From Apoderus coryli (Eukaryota > Arthropoda > Insecta > Coleoptera > Attelabidae), in assembly GCA_911728435.2 (NCBI GenBank), contig OU452200.1:31449715-31513714 (forward strand): a stretch of 64,000 nucleotides of DNA. The letters are read 5' to 3'. The notes beneath the pieces were generated by a model. It worked only from the letters and a program-made list of their open reading frames with translations, did no database searches and was not told the DNA's origin. Made by a program: the position numbers and the translations under genes. This document shows, one piece after another, positions 12,530-25,700 of this stretch (the first letter of the stretch is position 1; every line of letters starts with the position of its first letter).

Positions 12530-12960
12530 TCAAAATTGCCCTAACAAAACAACTTCCTTATTAGCAGTAGCAACGTATGTGATATTATCCTTAACGAATT
12601 TAACACCAGTAGCGGACATCGTGCTATTATCAATATTCACTTTGATTACGAAAGCATTTTGGGTAATATTTAAATTTGTTCTGTTCTTGTAATTATCGAT
12701 AAATGCGTGACTAGAGCTTGCACGTTGATTGCCTTTTGTGGTATATTGCACTTTTGACACTCCACCATCTTGATCATACCCATCGTTAGTGTCAACTACA
12801 TTTAAGCTAGCCTTCCATTAAGGAAAATGGGGCACATTGGTGTTTCACTGGGTAATCCCTCTGGTAAACATACCTTCACCAATTGTACTACTACCACCCA
12901 TAACTTTGCCTCTGGGATATAAAAAAGTTTGATTCTGCATTCCCAAAAAGTAATTGTTGC
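12530..12960 (-). pseudogene. Decayed duplicate of GMC oxidoreductase exons 3 and 4
   Basis: The minus strand carries much of exon 4 of the GMC gene ([34 protein letters not shown]), joined directly to the first part of exon 3 ([17 protein letters not shown]). The join lies inside both exons, deleting the end of exon 3, intron 3 and the start of exon 4, so it arose by genomic deletion and not by splicing. The exon 3 acceptor AG is mutated to GG, and exon 4 ends in a wrong frame (KEVVLLGQF instead of [14 protein letters not shown]). The flank downstream of exon 4 (12530 back to about 11900) matches intron 4 of the functional gene, which shows a DNA-level duplication. Confidence 0.85.
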
Positions 12961-13651
12961 TATTAAATGTTTTAAAGTTATATATTTATAGTACGTATAG
13001 CCACAAATTTGTGTACCTAATTATTCAACAGTGATTGGACAATCATAATGGAATGTTGATGCATTTTTCTTAAAATAAATAATTGCGCAAGCAGAAATAT
13101 TGACTCGTTATTTATAGCTTTGATAGAATATAATCTATGAAATGTATCCTAAAAAACTTGTTTTCATAGGCATTCGTAAATACTGGAAAAGGTGTCATAA
13201 TATTAATTAAATTTCCAATCGAAATATGGTATAATTTAAATAAAAAATATTTGGAAATATAGCTTATCAGTAAGAGTTTTACAAGAAACGTAAATGACAA
13301 AAAAGTTACAGAAGTATTACTTTTACACTTAAATATGGAGAGCTATTCGTTTCTCGAGGGCAACAGTTTATTTATGCTATGCCACGCAATTTAATTTGTT
13401 TTACCATCTAGAGCAATAATATCTAGAGGAGTTACTAACCACTCAAATAAATTGTTATTTTCATAGTTTTATATATCACATGCAAGGTATCAATAAGATG
13501 ATCCCTCGATGTGAGGTATCCTTTGGGGCTACATAACGTTCAATTTTTAGAAAAAATACGTTTTAAATGTTTGGCTTAAATGGCTTTATTTGTATACGTA
13601 TTTTCTCTCTAAATTTACTTAAATATCTATTTGATTAATATGAAATAAAAC
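12961..13651. other. Gene-free flank with repeat fragments
   Basis: Between the GMC pseudo-exons and the 3' end of the functional GMC gene. 13290-13375 is a copy of a short repeat (GGAGAGCTATTCG, CTCGAGGGCAACAGTTTATT) also present at 17840-17935 and, inverted, at 34378-34460. Nothing coding was recognised. Confidence 0.6.
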
Positions 13652-13657
13652 TTTATT
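13652..13657 (-). promoter_or_regulatory. Poly(A) signal of the GMC oxidoreductase gene
   Basis: AATAAA on the minus strand (TTTATT on plus) 71 bases beyond the stop codon at 13728-13730. Confidence 0.65.
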
Positions 13658-13727
13658 CAATTTATTAAAACACTTTCAAATTATATTTTATATTTGAAAA
13701 TTCTTTGGCAATGTATATATATAGTTC

Positions 13728-16700
13728 TTAAAAAGTGCTATCTAAGCCCCAAACGCTTTTAATAATATCAGCTGCTTTCTCAGCAATCATATAAACAGGT
13801 GCCAACAAATGTCCAGTAATGTGGCTTGGCATTACCCCAGCATCAACCACTCTCAAATTGGCCATGTTGTGAACCATTAAGTTGCTATTCACAACAGAAT
13901 TTGAAGTTGAATTACCCATGGATGTTGTTCCGATTGGATGGTAAAGTGAAGTTGTTAAAGTTCTAATAGCGCAGTACCACCAGTCTTCTGACAATTCAGT
14001 GTAATCAGTACAAGTTGGCATCGAAGAGTGTTTAAGAGTTGTATCAAATGATTGAAATGCGGATGTACTTGTCAAATTCAGCACAAATTGAATACCTGTT
14101 AAAAATATACATATAAAAAATTATCTCTTAAATGGCAATTTATTTAACGTCTCACAAAAACATTAAATTAATTTTAGAATAATTTTATAAGAGAGGCCTT
14201 GTGCAAACTTTACTAGATTTATATATAAAATGATACCTTACGGTATGCGTATTGCTATATAGAGAAATAAAAGTTATTTTCCTGTAAAGGAATACGCAAA
14301 ACCGCAGCCCGTAGTGAGGATTAAGGCCAAGAAATTCAATACTACCACATGAAAACTAAGCCAAGATAATTAAAGCTCAAAGTTACTTAATAATATAAAT
14401 AGAAGTAGTAGAAGCATGAAGACTTTATGTGGATATTCAAGTTCTCGAATAGATTTCACCCAGACACTATATCTAGACTTATGCGGTTGGAAAACATACT
14501 AGAGAATAGACGAGTTGCTCTTGTTAGGTTTATAGGTTTTTCTACTCCTGTTTTGTTAAGCCGTCTATTGCAAAACTGTTAACGTGACATGTAAATTCAA
14601 TCTTACATAAGTGTTACATAATAATTACCAAAGTGTTACGTAATGAATATTACATAACACTTTGGGGATTTTTATTTTTTATTATGGGCTTATGTCAAAC
14701 ACAAATATTTAAATATCATAATTACCTTTTCTTCTGTGTTAAGTATTTCTGCTTAAATTTTAATTCTGAAATGGATTCTGATTTAACAAGGTCGTAGAAA
14801 AAGTATAGTACATAACTCGAGCTGTAAATAATTTTCCATGCTCGAGACTATTGCCTCACTTGCCGCTTCACGACTCGTGGGCAAACTAGTCACTTGCATG
14901 TAAAATATCATTTACAGCACATGTTATGTAATATACTATTAGGTACTTCGAGCACGCATGATTACTTGAAATTCTTTGGGACATACATAGCTGACAATAA
15001 AACAGCAAACTATTAGCTAAAGGTAAGTACTCTCGTACTCTCTCGACGCAAGGGAAAAAATTTTGTAGGTTTTTCTAAACCCTCCGTCATGGAATCTAAT
15101 GGCTTTTCTTATAATTAATGCTCTTAAAATGTGCGAAAGTACCTATTTGAAATAAAATTGGCGAACTTTGTTCTGATATACATTAAATTGGTGCATTTAG
15201 TGGAATTTAATATGTTGAGTATATAATATATCTCTTAGAAATGATTAAATTTTCAATAAAAAAATATATATTTTAATCCGTACGTACCTTTGTATATGGT
15301 AGCAATATCTTCATTATTTTCATCATTGAGAAAATTTGGATTTATAATTGGAAAATCGACAGGATCACTTGACTGTAATGTAATATTCCCAACAGATTTT
15401 GGATGTAGAAGCATTACTGCCATCAAAAAGTCTGTTGTAGCATTATTTGTGAATGCAGCTTGATACGTTGAATCCAAGTTCAAATAATTAACCGACACTA
15501 ATTTTATGGTTGGCGGCGAAATCATTACCGTTTCAACATCAGGCCATCTCAAACTATTGTTTGTCTTGATAAATCCTATGGTTTCTACATTAAGACCGGC
15601 TGTCAGCGGCCTTAGATTATCCAAATACATATCCAAGAACTCGTCTGTTGTCGTGGTTTCATAGAACGTATGATTTGTTCTAAAATTGAGTGCGTAGTAG
15701 TACATATGGTCCTGAAGATTTTGTCCTACTGGCAGATCTTGGATGACATCAATTCCAAGTGATTCTAAATGCGATTGTGGTCCGATACCTAAAAAAAATT
15801 TAATTTCATTACTGCAATATCACAGTGAAAGAGCATTATTATCGTATTTTGAATTAACTCAAGTATCAGATTTCATGCGAAACTATTTTTATAAAAAGTT
15901 AAGTACTACTAAATGTGAATTGGTTCTTGTAGAATACGATGTTCCACCCTAATATTACTTGAGGCAAAGACTTATTCATACAAAAGTTACAGGTCAACAT
16001 TCTTATATGTGAAATTTAAGCAAATATTGCCCTATAGGAAATTATCCTCTTTGGATGGGTGGAGCCAAAAGTTTAGAAACTTTCAGAGAAAAATAAAGGC
16101 CGCCTACAAAGATGCATTAAAATCAGCATCTTAAACTATTACTTTGGTTAATTGTAGCTTCTTGGGTTATGGTGGATGCAGTGCAACAGTTTTATGGAAT
16201 GTGGAATTTAGCATACCATCGATTTATATTCTTCAACTTTCTGAAGCTTTTTAACAAATAATTTTATGCCATAATATTTCGTGAACTATAGAAAACTAAT
16301 TGTAAGTGCTTAGACAATTCTTTGTTGACTAGCTTAGTTTTAGATCATTCGAGTGTAGATTTCTAGTTTTAAGTTTAATTTGTAAAATGACTTCAAGCAT
16401 ATTAATAAACACGCTGTTCAATATTTTGGCCTCTCGTTTGACATGACCTATGAGAAAAAGTTTAAAAACGTTTTAACACGTTAAAATAAAAAAAATTCCT
16501 GAACTTAACAGAAATATTGACTAATTATTTATAACTTTAATAGAATATAACCTATGAAATGTATAATAAAAAACCTTCAATTCGACTGTAAAAATAATCT
16601 AATTAGCGTTTAAGTAGTTGAATTGGTGTTAAAATACACGACAAAAAATGTATTTACAATAGGCGTCCGTGAAAAGTCTAAGGAAGGGTCAAAAAAATCT

Positions 16701-19700
16701 AAACTACGATAACTCAAGACTCACTTAACAAATTTGGTACAAAAATACTACAGGATATTTCTAGGATGCTGATTAACTTTTGAAAAACATTAAGCGTAGG
16801 TAAGGGGTTTAAAAAAGGGTTCGACCTTTTAAAAAATTCATACTTTTCCAGAAATATTGAATGATTTTTCATTGATTTAATAAAATATAGCCTATAACAT
16901 TAAAAAATTACGAATTGCTTGTTACATAAAGCAACAAGACTTTCAGTTATGTTGGAAATTTGTTTCACACTACCATGCTTTCACCAGTCTCGTTGGTCCA
17001 CAACTCATCAGTGGTGATCGGCAGGCAGTGTTACCCAAATTTCCAACATTTACGAAGGGCTTATACTAGCACGAGAAATGATTGACAAAAAGATGTTTTT
17101 GGCGCCATCTAGTGTGAGCAGGCAATATACCCGGTGAAACACAGTTCACAAACGATGGCCGGAGAAGAAGTAACAACTCTATTATATCCTATTGCCAACA
17201 CTAGATGCGCCTGAATCCCCTAGCGGGGAAGCTTTAATTACGAATTGCTTGTTACATAAAGCAACAAGACTTTCAGATATGTTGGAAATTTGTTTCACAC
17301 TACCATACTTTCACCAGACGGGCTGTTTCGTTGATCCACAACTCATCAGTGCAGTGGTGATCGGCAGGCAGTGTGACCCAAACTTCCAACATTTACGAAG
17401 CTGTTTTTTTCCTACGAGGTGTGTTCGTAAGATACATCTTGTAATAACCATAGAACCTCTTAATGTTTAAAACAACACGTGTTACCATAGGATATTATGA
17501 TATTATCAATCTCAGATCTTTTATTGGTATTGTGAGTGTGTTCGTTTATAAAAAGTTCATATATTAACCTTTTTTGTTTAATAGGATCCCTCTGGAGGAT
17601 TGTAAAATTCTTAAAATCAAACTTATGACCCGTTGTTATTGTATGTTGTAATTTGATTTTAAGAATTTTACAATCAACAATCAAAAATCAACTATTTTGC
17701 ATACAAGAACTTGGCGTAGAAGATCTGAAATATAAAATATGTACGTATAAATAATGCCCCCAAAGAGAAGAAAAAGGAACAAAACCCGATACTTAAAAAA
17801 AATAGCTGATGTCTAAAACAAAAAAAATATATATACATTTTTGATAAATGACAAAAAGGTCATAAAATTATTACTTTTATACTTAAATCTGGAGAGCTAT
17901 TCGTGCCTCGAGGGCAACAGTTTATTTATTGTAATTTATTTAAAATATTTTATAACTCTGGTTTTTATTGTCGTAAAAAAAAGTAAAACAAATATACTAG
18001 AATTAGTGCTTAAGATTCTGTTAATGCCAGAGGGGATGGAATTATAATTCCGAAACATGTCTGTCTTTTTATAATATAATATAATATAATATAATATAAT
18101 ATAATATAATATAATATAATATAATATAATATAATATAATATAATATAATATAATATAATATAATATAATATAATATAATATAATATAATATAATATAAT
18201 ATAATATAATATAATATAATATAATATAATATAATATAATATAATATAATATAATATAATATAATATAATATAATATAATATAATATAATATAATATAAT
18301 ATAATATAATATAATATAATATAATATAATATAATATAATATAATATAATATAATATAATATAATATAATAAAATATAAAGATATATTGGGAATCAGACG
18401 ACTTTGATTTATGAATATTCATTTTAAGTTTTTATTTAAGGCCAAATTTATGCCCAAAATCAAAGTAGGTAATCTTTTTTTTACCAAACTTGCTGAAAAT
18501 TCCTTAAGCTGCACAAAATCACGAGATTCAGCTTATGCATATTATGTACAATGATATAAAAATACTTACATATTTCCGAAACAAAAATTTATAAAAATAA
18601 TAACGCCTTTAAAAAAAATAACGCGTCTAAAATAGACACGATTTTCAGCAAAAACCCGTCAATTTTACTTTTGAGGGGTAACTTCAAAACCACTGTTGGT
18701 TGATTTTGTTTTATCGACAAAAAAATATGTATGCAACTGACTGTAATTTAATTTCGATTTCTCCTGAGATAAAGCAACTAAAACTACAACTTTTTTATCC
18801 CTTGTATTTTTTTCATATTATATTGCTTAGTTTACGAGATACAAATTTAAAAAAAATTTCAACATACCATGAATATTTGCGAATAATTCAACTTCAGTTG
18901 CTCTATCACAATATCGAAATTAAATTACATATTTTTGTAATTTTTATTAAGTTGCCCCCCTAACGCCACTGGACTTAATGATTTTGATTTAGTTGAGGCC
19001 ACATAAGCTCCCTATTTCTATCAACAATGCTGCCAAATTTCAAAGAAATCGGTACGGAGATATTTGATTTGATATAAAAAAAAGTCATTTACAAAAAAAA
19101 TATTAACACCTTGTATTTGGGAAACAATGTTGTTCCGGACGTATCTTTATGGAAACTTTTGTTTATAAAATGAGAAATCACGCCCTTAAATATTGCCGCG
19201 CCTTTTTGACACCCCCCGTATAAACTTTATGTGTATTAAATATTGTCACACCCGGTATATTGTAATAAAAATATTGCATCCGGTCAAACTAGCTATTTTA
19301 CGCTGATTTAATAATTTATAAAAGTTCATCAAAGTTTATACAAGTTCATGACTTTAGCATTGGTATTGTACCTAAGAGATAAATTGCAAAGTCAACAAAA
19401 GTAAAGTTATAAATATTGTTGTAACAGGAAGTTACGGGGGATTTTGATTTGCACTTCGGTGTAGTAAAGTTTGAAGAGAGTGGTTGGAGACTTGGCGGCT
19501 CGGACCATGAAGTCTCCCCGCGTTGGAGCACATATGTGTCCGAGTGCTCCGCCAGGTTCTCTAATCACAAAACTCTCTCGGTTTCTTTTTGAGGTCTTCT
19601 CTCCAAACTTCGGCGAAGTAAACTTCGGGTCCTAGAAGCGCTAATTCCCCCCGTTGGGTATAGTGACTTGAGATTTATAGTTTATTTTAACGCGAATTAA

Positions 19701-22700
19701 TTTCAAGAGTAACTATTATTAAATATTTATAAACTTTAACAATTCTTTAACGCGAACGAAGTATCAGCTGTGTCGCCAGAATGATTGTAATGTAAGTACC
19801 AATTGTTAATTATTAGAACTGTTGATTTTTTTAAACTTGTCCTTTTTCACCAAATTTATTTTAGTACATTTTTCTAATTAATTAAATAAATAATAGTTAG
19901 TAATATTCATCTGACTTTCCTTTCATTTTTAATATAGTTTCTTTCAATATAATCAAATAACTACTAACTGAGAGACGCCGCTCGAATACAGACCGTCACT
20001 CGTTTACGAGGGAGAATCAATAAGATCCTCTTTCGTGAGCGTGATGTAAGTGGGCGATTCTCGAGTAGCTAGACAAGCCAAGCGAGTAACTAAATTAAAT
20101 TAACCTAACTCATAAAACTCAAACCCCTCCTATAAACTATTTTATAAAGATTTAACTTAGTAGATTATGCTTACTTGAGTCTTCAAATAGTAAAAGGCAT
20201 AAGGGAGGCTCTACCCTTATTTTCTAACTCTCAAATTGGGACTAGGTGAAGACACCGTTCCTATAAAACCCATACTCTTAATAAGAAACCCTTTCATTTG
20301 TGTGACAATATGTTACGGAGAGCTAATTCAAAATTGCACTAACCTGATAGCATAAGAAGTTGTGGTGTATTAACCGCTCCTGCAGACAAAATGACTTCCT
20401 TATTAGCCGTAGCAATGTATGTGATATTATCCTTAACGAATTTAACACCAGTAGCGGACATCGTGCTATTATCAATATTCACTTTGATTACGAAAGCATT
20501 TTGGGTAATATTTAAATTTGTTCTGTTCTTGTAATTATCGATAAATGCGTGACTAGAGCTTGCACGTCGATTGCCTTTTGTGTTAAATTGCACTTTTGAC
20601 ATTCCACCATCTTGATCATACCCATCATTGGTATCAACTACATTTAAGCCAGCCTCAAGACTTCCATTAAGGAAAATGGGGCACATTGGTGTTTCACTGG
20701 TGACCTCAACCTGTAAAAGTCCTGAAGTTCCTCGATCTGTAGAATTTACCTGTAAGTAAAGTAAATTAGACTGAAATGAAAAACAGGAAATTATACCTAT
20801 ATTTTTTCTGGTTTCGCAGATTCTAATTAACATAAAACGAGTTATAACATGAATTGCCAAGTATGTACCAATAAATATGTGCCAAGATAATTCGGCGCAT
20901 ACTTACAATTTAAGGTTGTTTTATTATCAGGTTATAGATAATTACCGCAAGGCTGCTCGCATTTTCTGTTTTCTTAAAATAAGGCAAGACCTCTTCATAC
21001 GACCAACCATCACATCCTAATTCTACCCAATAATCATAATCAGCTGGATTTCCTCTGGTAAACATACCTTCACCAATTGTACTACTACCACCCATAACTT
21101 TGCCTCTGGGATATAGAAAAGTTTGATTCTGCATTCCTAAAAAGTAATTTTTGATAATTTGAAAAAGTAGTCCATCCTTAAGTGGAGTTGTAATTTTAGT
21201 GTTTGAATGAGTCAAATCTCCACAAAATAGGTTTAATCGAATTTATCAGCCATACAGGTTTCGGGACTAGACCAGTCCCATCATCAGTGGCGAGTCAACA
21301 ATCAAAAAAACCATTTCAAGAAGACACGCAATGATACTTGATCAATAATTCTATGGAAATCCCCCTATAGAAAAACAGTGTTTAATTTATTTAAATTTTA
21401 ATAACATATAATTAGGTTTTACTATTTTTCTTTTTGTATATCATTTCGATTCAATAAGAAAAAATTATAATTTTTTTCTCTATATCGAGCTGGTGCTAGA
21501 ATTCACACAGTCGAAATGGTAAGGACTTCTCAGATAAGGTAGTGGTCCCTCTTAAACCCGGCACATACAGAATCTATCCGTCTATGTCTATTACTATAGT
21601 ACGTAACACGCACGGCATGCTATTAATTTCCCAGTCGCATTGGCGAACGCTCCAAATGTATACAAGTGGTAAATGATCATTCCATGCGAGTTGCACATAT
21701 ACATGTATTTCTTCTACGACCATACTTTTTGAAATCTCCTACGCCATATTTAAATTAGTGAAGCTAATATCTCGTCGTCTAAAATAGACACGATTTTCGG
21801 AAAAAACCCATGAATTTTGTTTTTATAGTCTACATTTACGTAAAATTGTTGAGCTCGTAGGACAGCAGCAGTTGTCAAAGCTAGACACCCTCGTGAAAAT
21901 AGGAGCCACCAGTATGTACTTGATTAAGTAAGGAAATTTGAGACGAGTGGTTTGGTGTGTAATATAAAACTCGTCAACCAAGGATTCAGGACGCGGCAAT
22001 GCATATCAAAGTTCTTGGTAATTTTGCTATGAATCCTAACACTTCAATTACAAAAGTATAGCGAAGTTAATTGGCATTTCTGCTGGTTCTGTACATAAGA
22101 CATAATGTACTACTCAAATAAAATAAGTTCTTTCCATACAAGCTAAAAATCCATCAACAAATCAGTGAAGACTATTCATTTGTGTTTCGGGAGCACCATA
22201 CAGAATATCCCTAGAAAATCGGGATAATTTCACAGAAGAAAACCTGACTGAGGACGTCTATTTAGAACTTTTAGAAAATGTAATAAATGCATTTATCATT
22301 CTCTACAGAACATTTGAAAACCGAAACCTTATGCTGGAAAAAGATAGTTTGCATTCCCAACAAGATGGAATTGATCTTCATTACGCTTTTCGGGTTAGGC
22401 AACGGTTGGATGAGACGTTTCCGCAGACATTGATTGAAATGAGTAGTGCCCCAAATATGTTTGCCAAAATCTCCTGATTTAACGCCATTGGACATGATGA
22501 GCTGAAAACTAGGATAATAACTCGAGCATCTAGACAAATATCTCAGGAAACATTACTAAAAGTCCCACAAGAACTTAAGAATAGGCTGTAGTATAGATAT
22601 GATATATAAAGCCAGGTGTAAGCGGGACAGACAGTGAATGAGTCAGTCAGTAATGAAGTGAATAAGACAGTCAGTAATGGAGTCAATTAGTCAGTGAATA

Positions 22701-25700
22701 CATAGCGAACAGTGTTGTGAAATATAAATAAGTGTAAATAAATATTAGTTTTAATTTAAATCTCGTAATTATTTCACACATCGAACTTAGAAAAACGTTA
22801 GAATATCCATTTATCTGAGAAACAGATCGAATACATATAGCACTTTTTATGCTATTATGTTTGGGCATGTAGAGTTGGACAAATTCAAACACCAGTGGTT
22901 TTGAAGTTGCTTTCAAAAGTAGTATCGACCTGTTTTCCTGAAAATTGTGTCTATTTTGGATGACTAGTAATTCTGGATGGCACGTTTTAAATTGAAAGCA
23001 CTATACAATATAATAATAATTATTAATATTAATCACAATGAAAAACAGACGTAGTCTCCACGAATTTATTAAAAAACTAGTTTAAAAATCACTTGTGTTA
23101 TTTTTATATAAGGTTGATGGAGTTGAGACTCCGAAACATTTCCCTGTATTAAAAAAAAAACGAAACAAGTTTTTATATAGTTGGTGGAGACGACGGATGT
23201 TTTTGCATTGTAATTAATTATTATTATTACCTAAGCCGGCATTCTTCTGTGCTGTAGTGTTATAACCCCAGTTCATATCTGAGAATTGTGTAAAAATGCT
23301 GACTCCAAGTATGTCACTGAATTCATTCTCTTCGCCTCCAGCTTCGAGTAATAGCACGGATACACTTGAATTTTCAGACAATCTGTTTGCCAGAAGTGCT
23401 CCAGCCGCACCAGCTCCAACGATAATAAAATCAAATGACCCAAAAACTAAAAATTTTAAATCAGGAGAGATTTTAAAATAGTTAAGAAACATTTTAAACA
23501 ATTTGATTACATTGATACATTTTTTCAAGGTATAAGCCATTTCGTAGTTGTTAGTGTAAAATGTTCAAGGAAATTACTCTGTATTAGGAACATTGCAAAA
23601 TCTAAATAAATATACATGGTTATTCACGCAATACGACACGGAGTAGTGTGGCTAAACTATTTAATTTCCTAAAAGTTTTATTCATGGGTTCGATAAAAAT
23701 GATTTATGGCTACATTTAAAAAATATTGTGAATCTATACAGGGTGTCGCAAATAAAAGAAATGAACCATAGTTGTGTTTTTTTAAATGGAATGGCTGTAT
23801 GTGAAAAGATTTTTAGATTCCCCGTTCAAAATAAACCTAAGTTTCATTAAAGTATATCTCACCTAAACCTGAGAGTTTTTTAAATAGTTTAATTTTTATA
23901 AAAATATAGACATAATTTGAATGAAAAAAGTCACACCTATTCGTTTGTTCTTTAGAAGCCAGTCTGGGTTGATAAATATACCCACTCATCACTTGTTACG
24001 CCAAATATAAATAATCCCCAATACTAAATACAGGGTGTCCAATAATATATCTTATATGAACGTAAAGTTTAATTCTAAATAACTTGTTTCTTTCATATGG
24101 AACACCCGGTATATGAGGTCAAAATTCTCCTTCAGCGGCTAGGACATATCATGAAGGGATTCTTGAAACTCAACATGGAGGCTCTGATCTTTTATCTATT
24201 TGTCGAATCCACAAGTTAATCCCACAGAGACACAAAGTAACCATTTGTATAATAAATGGACGATACATTTTATTTGTAATATAATATTTATGAATTTTAA
24301 TTCTAGAACGGCCAATTTTGGGACGCGCCAAGAAAAAAGCATGCTGCGACTGAAGCAAGAAACCTTACGTAAAGATGGAATAAAATTAATCATCACAGAA
24401 ACCCCATTAATAATAATACTCCAATTATGTTACGCGCTCACAAACGCAGCTTCGCACACGATATTGTGTTCATTGATTCCAGTGGTTCCTGTGATCAAAC
24501 TCATATGTCTGTTACGATTTTGTTTGCTGCTACTAAAATTGGGGCTATACCCTTAGCATGTATTTTACATAATGAACCAAGTGAGGGCAATTATACATTA
24601 GTTTTTATTTTATTGTGTGAAACTCTAAGGGCTGAAGGATTTGATGGCTATGGTTTTCCCAATGTTATTATGACTCACAAGCAGAACGAAATGCTTTAAG
24701 AGCTGTTTTTCCTGAAGCAAATTTGCTGCTTTGTATATTTCACGTATCTCAGGAGATCTGGAGATGGTTTTGGAACAGCAATCATGCCATCTCCAAAGGT
24801 CACAGAAAATTAATAATGACAGAATTTCAACGTCTGCTTTATTCAGTATGCGAACAAGATGCTGAAGAAATTGATCATGAATTATTAGTAAAGAAAACAC
24901 ATCTGATGTATAACAACCTCATAAAATATAATACAAATATGTGGGATGGCAATTCAGAGTGGATTTTATGTTTGAGAAGTCAACTGCTGACAAGTGGAAA
25001 TAACTAACTTTTCTGAGGCTTCAATTCTAATTTTTAAGGATATTGTATTACAACGATGTAGAGAGCTTTTAATGCCTGTGCACTTGTTGATTTCTTTGTG
25101 ACAGTTTTTAATGTAGACAAAATAAATTTATTGACAACCAAATGTTTCAGGAAAGTAAAAATATTTCCATAAATGAAATTGCTAAAAACACCTACCGAGA
25201 TTCCTCCAGTACTGTCTTTTTTAAACTGCATAGGTATACAGATTTTTGTGATTGCGTACGCGTACGCGTGAAAATTGAGCGTGATTGATTTTTGTTAATT
25301 ATTTTCTAACGTAACCCTATAAAAATAGCTGAAAGCTTGGAAAGTGAAAAGAGGCTTTTACTTAATTAGGCTGATACCCCAAACTGTTTTTACTTAATAT
25401 ATATATTTTATTTGAAAATGTTTCAATTTTAGAAAAGTTTTTAAGTAAAATAAATTGTCTCAATTGGTTGTATTTTAATTATTGAGCAACATTTTTTCTA
25501 AATATCTCCACAATTTTAATGCTGCTATTTTATACTTTAAATATATTTCGAGTAAAGAAGTTAGAAGCATTTATTTTGATACTATTAGATATGGAGATTC
25601 TTTTCTTACCTGCTTCAGTTGAAGTGTCCGCACTGCCAATCAATTTTGAATTATCAACTGGCATCACAAAAGATTGGGCTGCAGTGACATTGTTAGTAAA

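Larger units (their letters stand above)
16907..17400 (-). mobile_element. Two direct copies of a Penelope-like terminal repeat (pLTR)
   Basis: 16907-17057 and 17237-17400 are direct copies of one block (shared GCTTGTTACATAAAGCAAC, TTTGTTTCACACTACCAT, GATCGGCAGGCAGTGT). They are separated by 180 bases that include a short palindrome around 17101-17212. On the minus strand each copy contains hammerhead-ribozyme core sequence, a known hallmark of Penelope-like element terminal repeats. A Penelope-like C-terminal coding fragment lies just upstream on the same strand (17684-17460). Confidence 0.65.
15789..20343 (-). other. Intron 4 of the GMC gene, packed with mobile DNA
   Basis: 4.5 kb between exons 5 and 4. 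It contains a repeat block (16480-16900), Penelope-like sequence (16907-17684), the pentamer array (18071-18370), a repeat copy near 18430-19230 shared with 12110-12495, and a solo LTR (19244-20307). I see no host gene inside it. Confidence 0.7.

Noticed and set aside
12530..12760. Processed (retro-copied) GMC pseudogene
   Set aside because: Intron 4 flank and sequence beyond the exon 3 acceptor are retained, and the exon 3/4 join is inside both exons, so it is a DNA duplication with deletion.
18069..18422. 117-residue open frame of ILYYI repeats
   Set aside because: It is the translation of the (ATAAT)60 array, which has no stop in this frame; not a gene.
22271..22537. 88-residue minus-strand open frame
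   Set aside because: It is antisense to recognisable transposase pieces on the plus strand (QQDG..., [11 protein letters not shown]).
25034..25231. Frame repeated almost unchanged at 60937-61134 ([10 protein letters not shown]...)
   Set aside because: It is antisense to the decayed end of the MULE remnant in both copies; conservation follows from the gene duplication, not from coding.
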